Source: Solirubrobacterales bacterium (GTDB lineage: Bacteria; Actinomycetota; Thermoleophilia; Solirubrobacterales; 70-9). Taken from it: DNA of 64,000 nt. Below, in pieces: positions 25,381 to 33,067 of this stretch. The stretch's first letter is position 1. The number at the start of each line of letters is the position of its first letter. The notes beneath the pieces were generated by a model that was not told the origin of the DNA, made no database searches, and saw only the letters and a list, made by a program, of their open reading frames with translations. Made by a program: the position numbers and the translations under genes. The stretch covers positions 1 to 64,000 of the forward strand of contig JAGQUV010000005.1 of NCBI GenBank assembly GCA_020438295.1, read 5' to 3'.

Positions 25381-25386
25381 TATGGT
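25381..25386 (+). promoter_or_regulatory. Leaderless promoter -10 box (TATGGT) of gatD
   Basis: TATGGT begins 5 nt after the methyltransferase stop and is followed by 6 nt and the gatD ATG. This would be an internal promoter giving a leaderless gatD mRNA. Confidence 0.5.
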
Positions 25387-25392
25387 CTGCTG

Positions 25393-26130
25393 ATGCGACT
25401 TCGCCTGCTCAGTCTCTATCCGGACCAGATGAACATCTATGCCGACCGGGGGAACCTCACCTTCCTCCGCAAGCGCTGCGAATGGCGCGGGATCGGGTTC
25501 GAGCTGACCCGATGCGGCATCGGGGACCGGTTCGACCCGGAAGCGCACGACCTGATCTACATCGGCGGCGGTCAGGACCGCGACCAGAAAGCGGTCGCCG
25601 AGGACCTGGTCAGGAACAAGCGGGACCAGATGTTTCTGGCCCACGAAGGTGGCGCGGTGATCCTCGCGGTCTGCGGCGGATACCAGTTGCTGGGCCGCTC
25701 CTACCAGCTCGAGGACGAGCAGATCGAAGGCCTCGGCCTGGCCGGCCTCGAGACCGTTCGTGATCCAGGCCCGCGGCTGATCGGGCCGGTCTCGATCACG
25801 GTCGAGATCGACGACACCGAGCGGGTCGTCGCCGGCTTCGAGAACCATGGCGGCAGGACCTGGCTCGATCCCGGCTGCCGGCCGCTGGGAACGGTTCGCT
25901 CGGGCTACGGCAACAACGGAAAGGACGGCCTCGAAGGCGTCCGCGACGGAAATCTGATCGGGACATACCTGCATGGCCCGCTGCTCCCCAAGAATGCGTG
26001 GCTCGCCGACCACCTGATCGGACTGGCCCTCGAGCACGGCGGCAGCGGCCGGGTGGAGCTCGAACCTCTGGACGACCGGCTGGAGTCTGCCGCCCACCGG
26101 TCGGCGCTGAGCGCGGCCGACGCGCGCTGA
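25393..26130 (+). CDS. gatD: Lipid II isoglutaminyl synthase, glutamine amidotransferase subunit GatD
   Basis: 245-aa class I glutamine amidotransferase of the CobQ/CobB-like branch, partner of MurT. It hydrolyses glutamine and passes ammonia to MurT for amidation of the second stem residue of peptidoglycan. The nucleophile Cys94 is in AVCGGYQLLG and the His194 base in GTYLHGPLLPKN. PRLIG near 127-131 holds the substrate-binding Arg region of known GatD proteins. There is no ribosome site; a -10 box ends 6 nt before the ATG. It is separated from murT by one methyltransferase gene. Confidence 0.92.
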   Translation: MRLRLLSLYPDQMNIYADRGNLTFLRKRCEWRGIGFELTRCGIGDRFDPEAHDLIYIGGGQDRDQKAVAEDLVRNKRDQMFLAHEGGAVILAVCGGYQLLGRSYQLEDEQIEGLGLAGLETVRDPGPRLIGPVSITVEIDDTERVVAGFENHGGRTWLDPGCRPLGTVRSGYGNNGKDGLEGVRDGNLIGTYLHGPLLPKNAWLADHLIGLALEHGGSGRVELEPLDDRLESAAHRSALSAADAR

Positions 26131-26148
26131 CCTGCGCCGGCGCCTGGC

Positions 26149-26580
26149 TCAGCGGCCGGACGAGCCGAAACCGCTCTCGGCCCGCTCGCTCTCGCTCAGG
26201 CTTTGCGCCTTTTCGGGCTCGGCCGGGGCGACCGGGACGACTACCAGCTGGGCGATGCGGTCACCGGGCTCGATCCGGAATACCTCAGCCGGATCGTTGT
26301 TGAGCAGCAGTACCTTTATCTCTCCGCGGTAGCCGGAATCGATCAGGCCGGGCGAGTTGACCACCGAGATCCCGTGCCGGCGTGCCATTCCCGATCGCGG
26401 CAGGACCAGCCCAGCGTGGCCTTCCGGGATCTCGACCGCCACCCCCGTCCCGACCTGCCACCGCTCCCCCGGGCCGATGTGGGCGGCCTCGGATGCATGG
26501 AGGTCGAGTCCGGCATCGCCCTGATGGGCCCGGTCCGGCAGCATGGCCCGGTCGTTCAGCATCTGGAATCTCAGCCGCAT
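26149..26580 (-). CDS. dut: dUTP diphosphatase
   Basis: 143-aa trimeric dUTPase converting dUTP to dUMP, which keeps uracil out of DNA. All five motifs are in order: DAGLDL (22-27), LPRSGMA (60-66), NSPGLIDSGYRGEI (75-88), GDRIAQLVV (106-114) and the glycine-rich tail AESGFGSSG (134-142). The ATG has a leaderless -10 box. It lies 38 nt downstream of hflX on the same strand and is convergent with gatD (18-nt gap). Confidence 0.95.
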   Translation of the reverse strand: MRLRFQMLNDRAMLPDRAHQGDAGLDLHASEAAHIGPGERWQVGTGVAVEIPEGHAGLVLPRSGMARRHGISVVNSPGLIDSGYRGEIKVLLLNNDPAEVFRIEPGDRIAQLVVVPVAPAEPEKAQSLSESERAESGFGSSGR

Positions 26581-26586
26581 CGCGCC

Positions 26587-26592
26587 ACCATA
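26587..26592 (-). promoter_or_regulatory. Leaderless promoter -10 box (TATGGT) of dut
   Basis: TATGGT followed by 6 nt and the dut ATG, the same hexamer and distance as at gatD. Confidence 0.5.
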
Positions 26593-26618
26593 CCCGAGCC
26601 GCCGCGGCGTTGACCGGC

Positions 26619-27941
26619 TCAGCCCACCGCCAGGTCGTCGAAGCGGTGGAGCTCACCGAGCGGCAGCCTCGTCCGGACCCGGACCCCTTCGGGCCCTTCT
26701 TCGCGGGCCACTTTGCCGGCCACTTCGTGGAGCTCGTGCAGCCGGGCCCCTTCGGAGTAGGGCACCAGCAGCTCCACCGGGGCCATGGTCTGTTCGAAGG
26801 CAGACTCGATCGCCGATCGAAGCTCATCGAGGCCCTCGCCGGTGACGGCCGAAATCTGGACCGCCTCGGGCCGCCTGATCCGGGCTTCGACCCTGGCCTC
26901 TTCGTCCAGCAGGTCGATCTTGTTCAGCACCAGCAGCCGTGGCTTGTCACCGGCCCCGATCTCGTCCAGGACCTGGTCGGCCGCCAGCAGCTCGGCCCGC
27001 TTGTGCTCCTCGGGCGAAGAGGCATCTACCACCTGGACGATCAGGTCGGCCAGGACGGTCTCCTCGAGGGTTGCCTTGAACGCCTCGACCAGCTGGTGTG
27101 GGAGCTTCTCGATGAAGCCGACCGTATCGGTGACCAGATAGCGCCGGGATTCGTACTCGAACGCCCTGGTGGTCGGATCGAGCGTGTGGAAAAGCCGATC
27201 GCCGACTCCAACCTCGGCCCCGGTCAGGGCGTTCAGCAGGGTCGACTTACCGGCGTTCGTATATCCGGCCAGCGCGACCTGGGGAAGCGAAGAGTCCTGC
27301 CGGCGACTGCGCATCACCCCGCGATTTTTCTCGACCGCCTTGAGCCTCGTCCTGAGCGAGGCGATCCGGTCGCGGGCCAGACGACGGTCGGTCTCGATCT
27401 GCGACTCGCCCGGCCCCCGAGTGCCGATTCCGGCCCCGAGCCGCTCCAGGTGGGTCCACAGCCCGCGCATACGGGCCAGGTTGTACTCGAGCTGGGCCAG
27501 TTCGACCTGGAGCTTGCCCTCGGCCGAATGAGCGTGGTCGGCGAAGATGTCGAGGATCACCGCGGTGCGGTCGATCACCGGCACCCCCAATTCGGCCTCC
27601 AGGTTGCGCTCCTGGCGTGGCGCCAGCTCGTCGTCGCAGGCGACCAGGTTGGCTCCGCTCCGCTCGATCGCCTGCTTCGCCTCGGCCAGCTTGCCCTGGC
27701 CGAAATAGCGGTCGGGGTCGGGCTCGCTCCTCTGCTGGATCATCTCCCCTGCGGTGACCACCCCGGCCGTGCGCAGCAGTTCTTTCAGCTCGTCGACCTC
27801 ACCTCCACCGGTGCGGTCGACCGCGATTACCAGCGCCCGCTGGCGGGCCCGCCTGGAGACGGCGTCGTCGGTCGGGATGCCGGCCACCTCCCGCCCCCGG
27901 CCATCGGGCCGGCCCGGTGCGCCGTTTCGAGCATTTTCCAT
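26619..27941 (-). CDS. hflX: Ribosome-associated GTPase HflX
   Basis: 440-aa GTPase that binds the 50S subunit and splits stalled or stressed ribosomes. The N-terminal nucleotide-binding region contains GGGEVDELKELLRTAG and DRTAVILDIFADHAHSAEGKLQVELAQLEYNLARM; the GTPase domain has G1 LAGYTNAGKSTLLNALT, G3 TDTVGFIEKLP and G4 LNKIDLL. The start is set at ATG 27941 because a TAGAAT -10 box ends 7 nt before it; the ATG at 27950 lies inside that box. It is divergent from the epimerase gene. Confidence 0.92.
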   Translation of the reverse strand: MENARNGAPGRPDGRGREVAGIPTDDAVSRRARQRALVIAVDRTGGGEVDELKELLRTAGVVTAGEMIQQRSEPDPDRYFGQGKLAEAKQAIERSGANLVACDDELAPRQERNLEAELGVPVIDRTAVILDIFADHAHSAEGKLQVELAQLEYNLARMRGLWTHLERLGAGIGTRGPGESQIETDRRLARDRIASLRTRLKAVEKNRGVMRSRRQDSSLPQVALAGYTNAGKSTLLNALTGAEVGVGDRLFHTLDPTTRAFEYESRRYLVTDTVGFIEKLPHQLVEAFKATLEETVLADLIVQVVDASSPEEHKRAELLAADQVLDEIGAGDKPRLLVLNKIDLLDEEARVEARIRRPEAVQISAVTGEGLDELRSAIESAFEQTMAPVELLVPYSEGARLHELHEVAGKVAREEGPEGVRVRTRLPLGELHRFDDLAVG

Positions 27942-27948
27942 TGAACTC

Positions 27949-27954
27949 ATTCTA
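27949..27954 (-). promoter_or_regulatory. Leaderless promoter -10 box (TAGAAT) of hflX
   Basis: TAGAAT followed by 7 nt and ATG 27941, which fixes the start codon choice. Confidence 0.5.
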
Positions 27955-28022
27955 GGGGCCGCCCCCGGCGATCGGGCCGACCGCGGCTCCGGCCGCCGTG
28001 GTGCCGCCCGGGCCGGAGCCGC

Positions 28023-28028
28023 TAACCT
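28023..28028 (+). promoter_or_regulatory. Leaderless promoter -10 box (TAACCT) of the epimerase gene
   Basis: TAACCT followed by 7 nt and ATG 28036. There is no ribosome site. Confidence 0.5.
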
Positions 28029-28035
28029 GAATTCC

Positions 28036-29025
28036 ATGAAGATCTTCATGACCGGCGCCACCGGATTCATCGGCGGGGCGACCGCCAGGCATCTGACCGA
28101 GCAGGGCCACGAACTGACCTGTCTGGTCCGCAATCGCGACCGGGCGACCGGGCTGGCCGGGCTCGGGTGCGAACTGGTCGACGGGGACCTTTCCGACCGG
28201 AGCCGCCTGGCCGACCAGATGGACGGCGCCGACGCAGTCGTCCACGGGGCCGCCATATACGAAGTCGGTATCCCCGCATCCCGCAGGCAGGCACTCGTCG
28301 ATGCCAACGTGACCGGCACGGCGAACGTCCTCAACGCCTGCCTCGATGCCGGTGTGCCGAAGGTCGTCTACGTCTCGACCTGCGGCGTGTTCGGCAACAC
28401 CCATGGCGAGGTAGTTGACGAGAACTACGAACGCAGCGATCTCGAATTCGATTCGGTCTACGAGGAGACCAAGTACGAAGCTCACCTGATCGCCAGGAAT
28501 CTGATCGAGGAAAGGGACCTCCCCTGCGTGATCGTGCAGCCCGGCGGGGTCTACGGTCCGGATGACCATTCGGCCCTGGGTCAACAGATCAGCAAGTTCC
28601 TCGACGGCAAGCTGCCGATGATCCCGTTCGGGACACTGGGCATGGGCGTGACCCACGTCGAAGACATTGCCGCCGGGATCGCGCTGGCGCTCGACAAGGG
28701 CGAGATTGGCCAGTCGTACATTCTCAATGCCGAGAACGTGACCATGCGACAGTTGATCGAGGTTGCCGGATCCACCGCCGGAAAGAAGGCCCCCTCCCGG
28801 GACATGCCGACCGGACTGCTGAAGCTGCTGCGGCCGATCGGACCGCTGGTCGGGAAGGTCATGGGTCAGCCGCCCAACCTGTCCGAGCTGATCAGCACCG
28901 CCGACGGAGTTACCATCTGGGCAACCAGCGACAAGGCTCGGAAAGAACTCGGCTTCCGCCCCCGCGACCTGGCCACCGGAATGCACGACATGCTGGCCGC
29001 CGAGGGTCGCCTGAGCGGCTCCTGA
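28036..29025 (+). CDS. NAD-dependent epimerase/dehydratase (extended SDR)
   Basis: 329-aa extended short-chain dehydrogenase. The NAD(P) motif is GATGFIGGATARHL (7-20). The catalytic Ser/Thr is in VYVSTCGVFGN and the YxxxK pair in YEETKYEAHL. VVIVQPGGVYGPDDHS-like segments and the C-terminal WATSDKARKELGFRPRDLATGM are typical of the dihydroflavonol-reductase/hopanoid-associated epimerase (HpnA-like) branch. The substrate is unknown. It is monocistronic with a leaderless promoter. Confidence 0.87.
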   Translation: MKIFMTGATGFIGGATARHLTEQGHELTCLVRNRDRATGLAGLGCELVDGDLSDRSRLADQMDGADAVVHGAAIYEVGIPASRRQALVDANVTGTANVLNACLDAGVPKVVYVSTCGVFGNTHGEVVDENYERSDLEFDSVYEETKYEAHLIARNLIEERDLPCVIVQPGGVYGPDDHSALGQQISKFLDGKLPMIPFGTLGMGVTHVEDIAAGIALALDKGEIGQSYILNAENVTMRQLIEVAGSTAGKKAPSRDMPTGLLKLLRPIGPLVGKVMGQPPNLSELISTADGVTIWATSDKARKELGFRPRDLATGMHDMLAAEGRLSGS

Positions 29026-29146
29026 TCCCTCGTCCGGGTTTCTGGCCGATCACCGAAAGGGCTGGACGTCGGCCGGTCCGGACGCTACGCTCTCGGCACT
29101 CGAGTCAGTCTGGTCCGATCTCGTCCCCACGATAAGGAGTCGCCTC

Positions 29147-29998
29147 ATGAAGGTGTGCCGTGCCGTTCTCCGGGCCGTTTTCCTCGTTGCGCTGCTCGTC
29201 CTGGTGCCGACCGCAGTTGCGGCTTGCGGAGGTGACGAAACGTCGGACGAGAGCCAGAGCATCGTCTTCATTGCATCGAACGCCGACAACGGCATCGCCG
29301 TAACCGGTCCCCCGACCGCCGAATCGGGGAGAACCGAGATCTCACTGAACAACGAGTCCGAAAAGGCCGCCGACCTGCAGCTGCTCCGCGTGGAAGGTGA
29401 CCATTCAGCCGACGAGGTGGCCGCCGCCCTCACCGGTGCCACCCGCGGGCAACCGCTGCCGGACTGGTTCTTCGCAGGCGGCGGCGTCGGCCTCACCGGG
29501 CCTGGAGAGAGCCAGACGGTAACCCAGATCCTGGAGCCCGGCACCTACTATGCGTTCGACACGAACTCGCGCACGACATCGCCCGAACTGGGCAGCGAGC
29601 TGACCGTTTCCGGTGACCCGTCGGACCAAACGCTGGAAGCGGATGCGACCGTTTCCGCGTTCGAGTACGACTTCAAGGCCGACGGCCTGACCACCGGCGA
29701 CAACGAGGTCCTCTTCGAGAACACCGGCTCCCAGCCCCACCACGTGATCTACGCGCCGATCGTCGGGGACGCCACCCGGAGCGAGATCGAGAAGGCGATC
29801 AGGGAGGACCAGGCGCAGCCTCCGATCGATCTCGAGAACGAGCGGGCGACCGCGGTGCTCGACAGCGGTGGCAGGCAGCTGGTCGACCTCGACTTCGCCG
29901 AACCGGGCCGCTACGCGCTGCTCTGTTTCGTCAGCGACCGTCAGGGCGGGCCGCCGCACGCCTTCAAGGGGATGATCGCCGAGGTGGACGTCGAGTAG
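29147..29998 (+). CDS. Lipoprotein with C-terminal cupredoxin-like domain
   Basis: 283 aa. Signal peptide with lipobox VAAC (Cys26). Two beta-rich halves: residues about 38-160, and a second domain ending GSQPHHVIYAPI…RYALLCFVSDRQGGPPHAFKGM. The His, Cys, His and Met of that block resemble a type-1 copper set, though Cys-to-His spacing (11) is longer than in plastocyanins and matches a group of actinobacterial hypothetical cupredoxins. The ATG follows ATAAGGAG. It may be a copper or electron-transfer protein on the cell surface. Confidence 0.7.
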   Translation: MKVCRAVLRAVFLVALLVLVPTAVAACGGDETSDESQSIVFIASNADNGIAVTGPPTAESGRTEISLNNESEKAADLQLLRVEGDHSADEVAAALTGATRGQPLPDWFFAGGGVGLTGPGESQTVTQILEPGTYYAFDTNSRTTSPELGSELTVSGDPSDQTLEADATVSAFEYDFKADGLTTGDNEVLFENTGSQPHHVIYAPIVGDATRSEIEKAIREDQAQPPIDLENERATAVLDSGGRQLVDLDFAEPGRYALLCFVSDRQGGPPHAFKGMIAEVDVE

Positions 29999-30030
29999 CC
30001 ACCGGGCTGCCCGCCGGGCGACCGGCGCGG

Positions 30031-31200
30031 TCAGGCCAGGTGTTCGCGCAGGCGCTCGAGCGCCTCGGTCAACCTGGAATCCGGGGTGGTCAGGGAGATC
30101 CGGAAGTACCCCTCGCCGCTCCGGCCGTACATCGACCCGGGCGAGACCACGACCGCCGCTTCTTCGAGGACCATCTCGGCGAACGAGGTCGAGCTGTGCC
30201 CGTCGGGAACCGGGGCCCAGACGTAGATCGTGCCTTTGGGCGAGGCGACGTCGACCCCGATCGCGCGCAGCGTCTCGACCACGAGATCCCGTCGCCTGGA
30301 ATAGATCGCGTTCATCTCGTCCAGCGGACCGCGCGGACCGGTGAGCGCGGCGGCCGCGGCCAGCTGGATCGCGTCGAAAAGGCCCGAATCGACGTTGGTC
30401 TTGAGTCGCCAGTAGGCCGAGATTGCGTCTGCGTTTCCGAGGATCGCCCCGACCCTCCAGCCGGTCATGTTGAAGCCCTTCGACAGCGAGAAGACCTCGA
30501 CTCCGACCTCTTTCGCACCATCGGTGGCCAGGAAGCTCGGGGCGACGTACCCGTCATAGGTCGTCTCGGAGTAGGCGTTGTCGTGCACGACCAGGATCTC
30601 GTTCTCCCGGGCGAACGCGACCACCTCCTCGAAGAACCCTTCGGGAACGACCGCTCCGCTGGGATTGTTCGGGTAGTTCAGGAACAGCAGACGCGCCCGC
30701 TCGCGGGTGAGCCGGTCGATCGCCCCGAGGTCGGGAGCGAAATCGCGCTTCGGCAGCAGCGGCAGCAGGACCACCTCGGCGCCGGCCAGGATCGGCCCGC
30801 CGGTGTAGACCGGGTAACCGGGATCGGAAGCCAGGGCGACGTCGCCCGGGTCCAGGAAGGCGAAGCAGAGGTTGTAGATGCATTCCTTGGCCCCGATCGC
30901 CGGGATTACCTCGGAGCCGGGGTCGATATCGACCCCGAATCGCTCGAGATAGAAATCGGAGAAAGCCTGGCGGAACTCCTCGCGACCCCGGTTGCTCGGG
31001 TACTTCTGGTTCGCGTTCTCGGCAACCGCGGCCTGCATCGCCTCCACAATGTGCGGATAGGTGGCCATGTCCGGGTCACCAATCCCGAGGCTGATCACAT
31101 CGATCCCGGCGGCCCGTTTGTCGGCGATCCGGCGTTCCAGCTCGGCGAACATGTACGGAGGCATCGCCTCGAGTCTTTTGGATGGGTCTGTGAGCGCCAA
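30031..31200 (-). CDS. dapL: LL-diaminopimelate aminotransferase
   Basis: 389-aa class I/II PLP aminotransferase converting tetrahydrodipicolinate directly to LL-diaminopimelate with glutamate, bypassing DapC/D/E. The pattern LGIGDPDMATYPHIVEAM, YPSNRGREEFRQAF, NYPNNPSGAV and the PLP lysine in SLSKGFNMTGWRVG are those of DapL. Start TTG 31200 lies behind AGGAGGAGAACAG. dapF is directly upstream in the same transcript (63-nt gap), as expected since DapF uses the product. No dapC, dapD or dapE gene is in the window. Confidence 0.88.
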   Translation of the reverse strand: MALTDPSKRLEAMPPYMFAELERRIADKRAAGIDVISLGIGDPDMATYPHIVEAMQAAVAENANQKYPSNRGREEFRQAFSDFYLERFGVDIDPGSEVIPAIGAKECIYNLCFAFLDPGDVALASDPGYPVYTGGPILAGAEVVLLPLLPKRDFAPDLGAIDRLTRERARLLFLNYPNNPSGAVVPEGFFEEVVAFARENEILVVHDNAYSETTYDGYVAPSFLATDGAKEVGVEVFSLSKGFNMTGWRVGAILGNADAISAYWRLKTNVDSGLFDAIQLAAAAALTGPRGPLDEMNAIYSRRRDLVVETLRAIGVDVASPKGTIYVWAPVPDGHSSTSFAEMVLEEAAVVVSPGSMYGRSGEGYFRISLTTPDSRLTEALERLREHLA

Positions 31201-31263
31201 CTGTTCTCCTCCTCTTGTCTTCTGGCCGTGGTCAGGCGGTCGCCGGGCCTCGCCGGCGCCGTT

Positions 31264-32109
31264 TCAATCCGGGATTCCGTCCAGCGACTCGATCATCTCC
31301 GGGGAAAACCGGCCACTCAGGATCGGTTCCGCCCAACCGCTCAGGGTCACGTCGAGTTCCGGGCTTATCTCCACCTGGAGCTCGCCCCCGTCGAGCTCGA
31401 CCGTGACCGGGCTCTCGGCGCCGGAGAGGAATGCGGCCACCGCCGCGCCGGTGGCCCCGGTGCCGGACGAAAGAGTCTCACCGACGCCCCGCTCGAAGAT
31501 CCGGGCCCTGACCCGTGAGCCCGAAGCCCGGAAGAACGAGACGTTGGTGCGGTTCGGGAACAGCTCGCTATTCTCGATGGACGGCCCCAGCAGCTCCAGG
31601 TCCAGCTCCTCCAGCCCCGAACCGACCTCGATCGCGCACTGCGGGTTGCCGATCGAAACATGCCGGAACGACCAGTCCTGGCCTCCCGAATTGACCGTAC
31701 CCCGGCCGTCGCTGTCGCCGCTCGGGTAGTCGTCCGATTCGGTCGTGGCGCGGCCGAGTTCCACCGAACAGGTGCGCTCGGAAGTGATCGTAGGGGTCAC
31801 CGGGCCCGACTCGGTAAGGATCGTGAACGAGTCCAGGTCGGTCCAGCCGTGCCGCCTGAGGTAGAGGATCGCCTCCCGCGCACCGTTCCCCGACAGCTCG
31901 GCCTCCGATCCGTCCGGGTTGAAAATCCGCAGCCCGGCGACGTAGTCGGGCTGGTCGCTGGCCGAGATCAGCAGGATCCCGTCGGAGCCGACGCCGAAGT
32001 GGGGATCGCAGATCCGCTGGATCCGCTGCTGGGTCAGGTCCCACGGCAGTACCTCCTGCTCGAGGATCACGTAGTCGTTCCCCAGGGCTTGCCATTTCTC
32101 GAACTTCAT
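31264..32109 (-). CDS. dapF: Diaminopimelate epimerase-family protein with Ser in place of both catalytic Cys
   Basis: 281 aa, DapF fold: KFEKWQALGNDYVILE at the N-terminus, FNPDGSEAELSGNGAREAILYLRR and GVGETLSSGTGATGAAVA in the second half. In characterised DapF these two blocks read CGNGAR and CGTGA, each with a catalytic Cys. Here both are Ser (Ser73 and Ser215), and the codons (TCG, TCC) are unambiguous. The rest of the active site, including GNPQ and ERGVGET, is intact. It may epimerise by a modified mechanism, act on another substrate, or be supported by another enzyme. ATG 32109 is preferred to TTG 32121. Confidence 0.88.
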   Translation of the reverse strand: MKFEKWQALGNDYVILEQEVLPWDLTQQRIQRICDPHFGVGSDGILLISASDQPDYVAGLRIFNPDGSEAELSGNGAREAILYLRRHGWTDLDSFTILTESGPVTPTITSERTCSVELGRATTESDDYPSGDSDGRGTVNSGGQDWSFRHVSIGNPQCAIEVGSGLEELDLELLGPSIENSELFPNRTNVSFFRASGSRVRARIFERGVGETLSSGTGATGAAVAAFLSGAESPVTVELDGGELQVEISPELDVTLSGWAEPILSGRFSPEMIESLDGIPD

Positions 32110-32122
32110 CCGGACTGCCAAC

Positions 32123-33067
32123 CTACCCAGTCGCCCGGATCCGACGCGGTCCGGTGGTCCGGCTGTCGGCCAGCCCGATCACCTCGGCGGCCAGCTCGCG
32201 GTCGTCGCGTCCGCCCCGTTCGAAGACCTCGACCCCGTCCATGCGCCGCATCCAGGTCATCTGCCGTCTGCCGTATCGCCGGTGCAGCGAGATCACCTTG
32301 TCCAGGTCGCCGTCGATGAACTCGTGGAACCCGAGCGCCGCGCGGGCCGTGCGCGATGCTCCGGCGGCCAGCGCGGCTGCCGCTTCCTCTGCCGCCCCGG
32401 CCTGGGCCATCAGATCAACCCGTTCCCTGATCCGGGCGGTCAGGTTCTCGTCGGAATCGGTGATCCCGGCAAGCACGGCCGGCCGTCTCAGGTGCGAGGT
32501 CCAGAGCTCTCCGCCACCGACGTGGTCGGGCGCCGGCTCCTGCCCGTCCCGCAGTAGCTCGGTCGCGCGGGCTACGCGCTGGCTGTCGTTCCGGTGGATC
32601 GATCCCCGGAGCCGCTCCGGGAGCTCTTTGTGCATGGCCGCCGAACCACGCCGTTCGAGCTCCGACTCGACCTCGATCCGGATCCGCTCTGGGACCGGCG
32701 AGCGAAGATCGATTTCGGTCAACGCGGCGCGCAGGTAGAGCCCGGTACCGCCGACCAGGATCGGGCGACGGCCTTGGTCCAGCGCGGCGTCGATCTCGGC
32801 CTGGGCCAGCTCGGCATAGCGGCCGGCGCTGAACTGCCGGTCGACCGGGACGAACCCCAGCAGCCTGTGCTCGAGCTCGGCCCGCTGTTCTGCGGTCGCG
32901 GCCCCGCTCAGTACCTCCAGGCCGCGGTATACCTGGATCGCGTCGCAGTTGACCGCAACTGGATGCTCACCCCTGGCCCTCAGCTGCCTGGCGATCTCGA
33001 CAGCCACCCCGGTCTTGCCGGTCCCGGTCGGGCCGAACAGCGCGATCAGCACCGGCCCGGCGCTCAA
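32123..33067 (-). CDS. miaA: tRNA dimethylallyltransferase
   Basis: 314-aa enzyme adding a dimethylallyl group to N6 of A37 in tRNAs reading UNN codons. The P-loop LFGPTGTGKTGVAVEIA (9-25), the DAIQVYRGLEVLSGAAT substrate segment, GGTGLYLRAAL and the C-terminal RYGRRQMTWMRRM are family landmarks. The second threonine of the family's usual GPTASGKT loop is replaced by the GTGKT form. Start TTG 33067 overlaps the miaB stop (TTGA), so MiaA is made with MiaB, the enzyme acting on its product. Confidence 0.93.
   Translation of the reverse strand: MSAGPVLIALFGPTGTGKTGVAVEIARQLRARGEHPVAVNCDAIQVYRGLEVLSGAATAEQRAELEHRLLGFVPVDRQFSAGRYAELAQAEIDAALDQGRRPILVGGTGLYLRAALTEIDLRSPVPERIRIEVESELERRGSAAMHKELPERLRGSIHRNDSQRVARATELLRDGQEPAPDHVGGGELWTSHLRRPAVLAGITDSDENLTARIRERVDLMAQAGAAEEAAAALAAGASRTARAALGFHEFIDGDLDKVISLHRRYGRRQMTWMRRMDGVEVFERGGRDDRELAAEVIGLADSRTTGPRRIRATG

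Noticed and set aside
32110-32121. TTG at 32121 as the dapF start
   Set aside because: It would add four residues not seen in the family; the ATG at 32109 gives the standard MKF-type N-terminus. The choice does not affect the Ser73/Ser215 observation.
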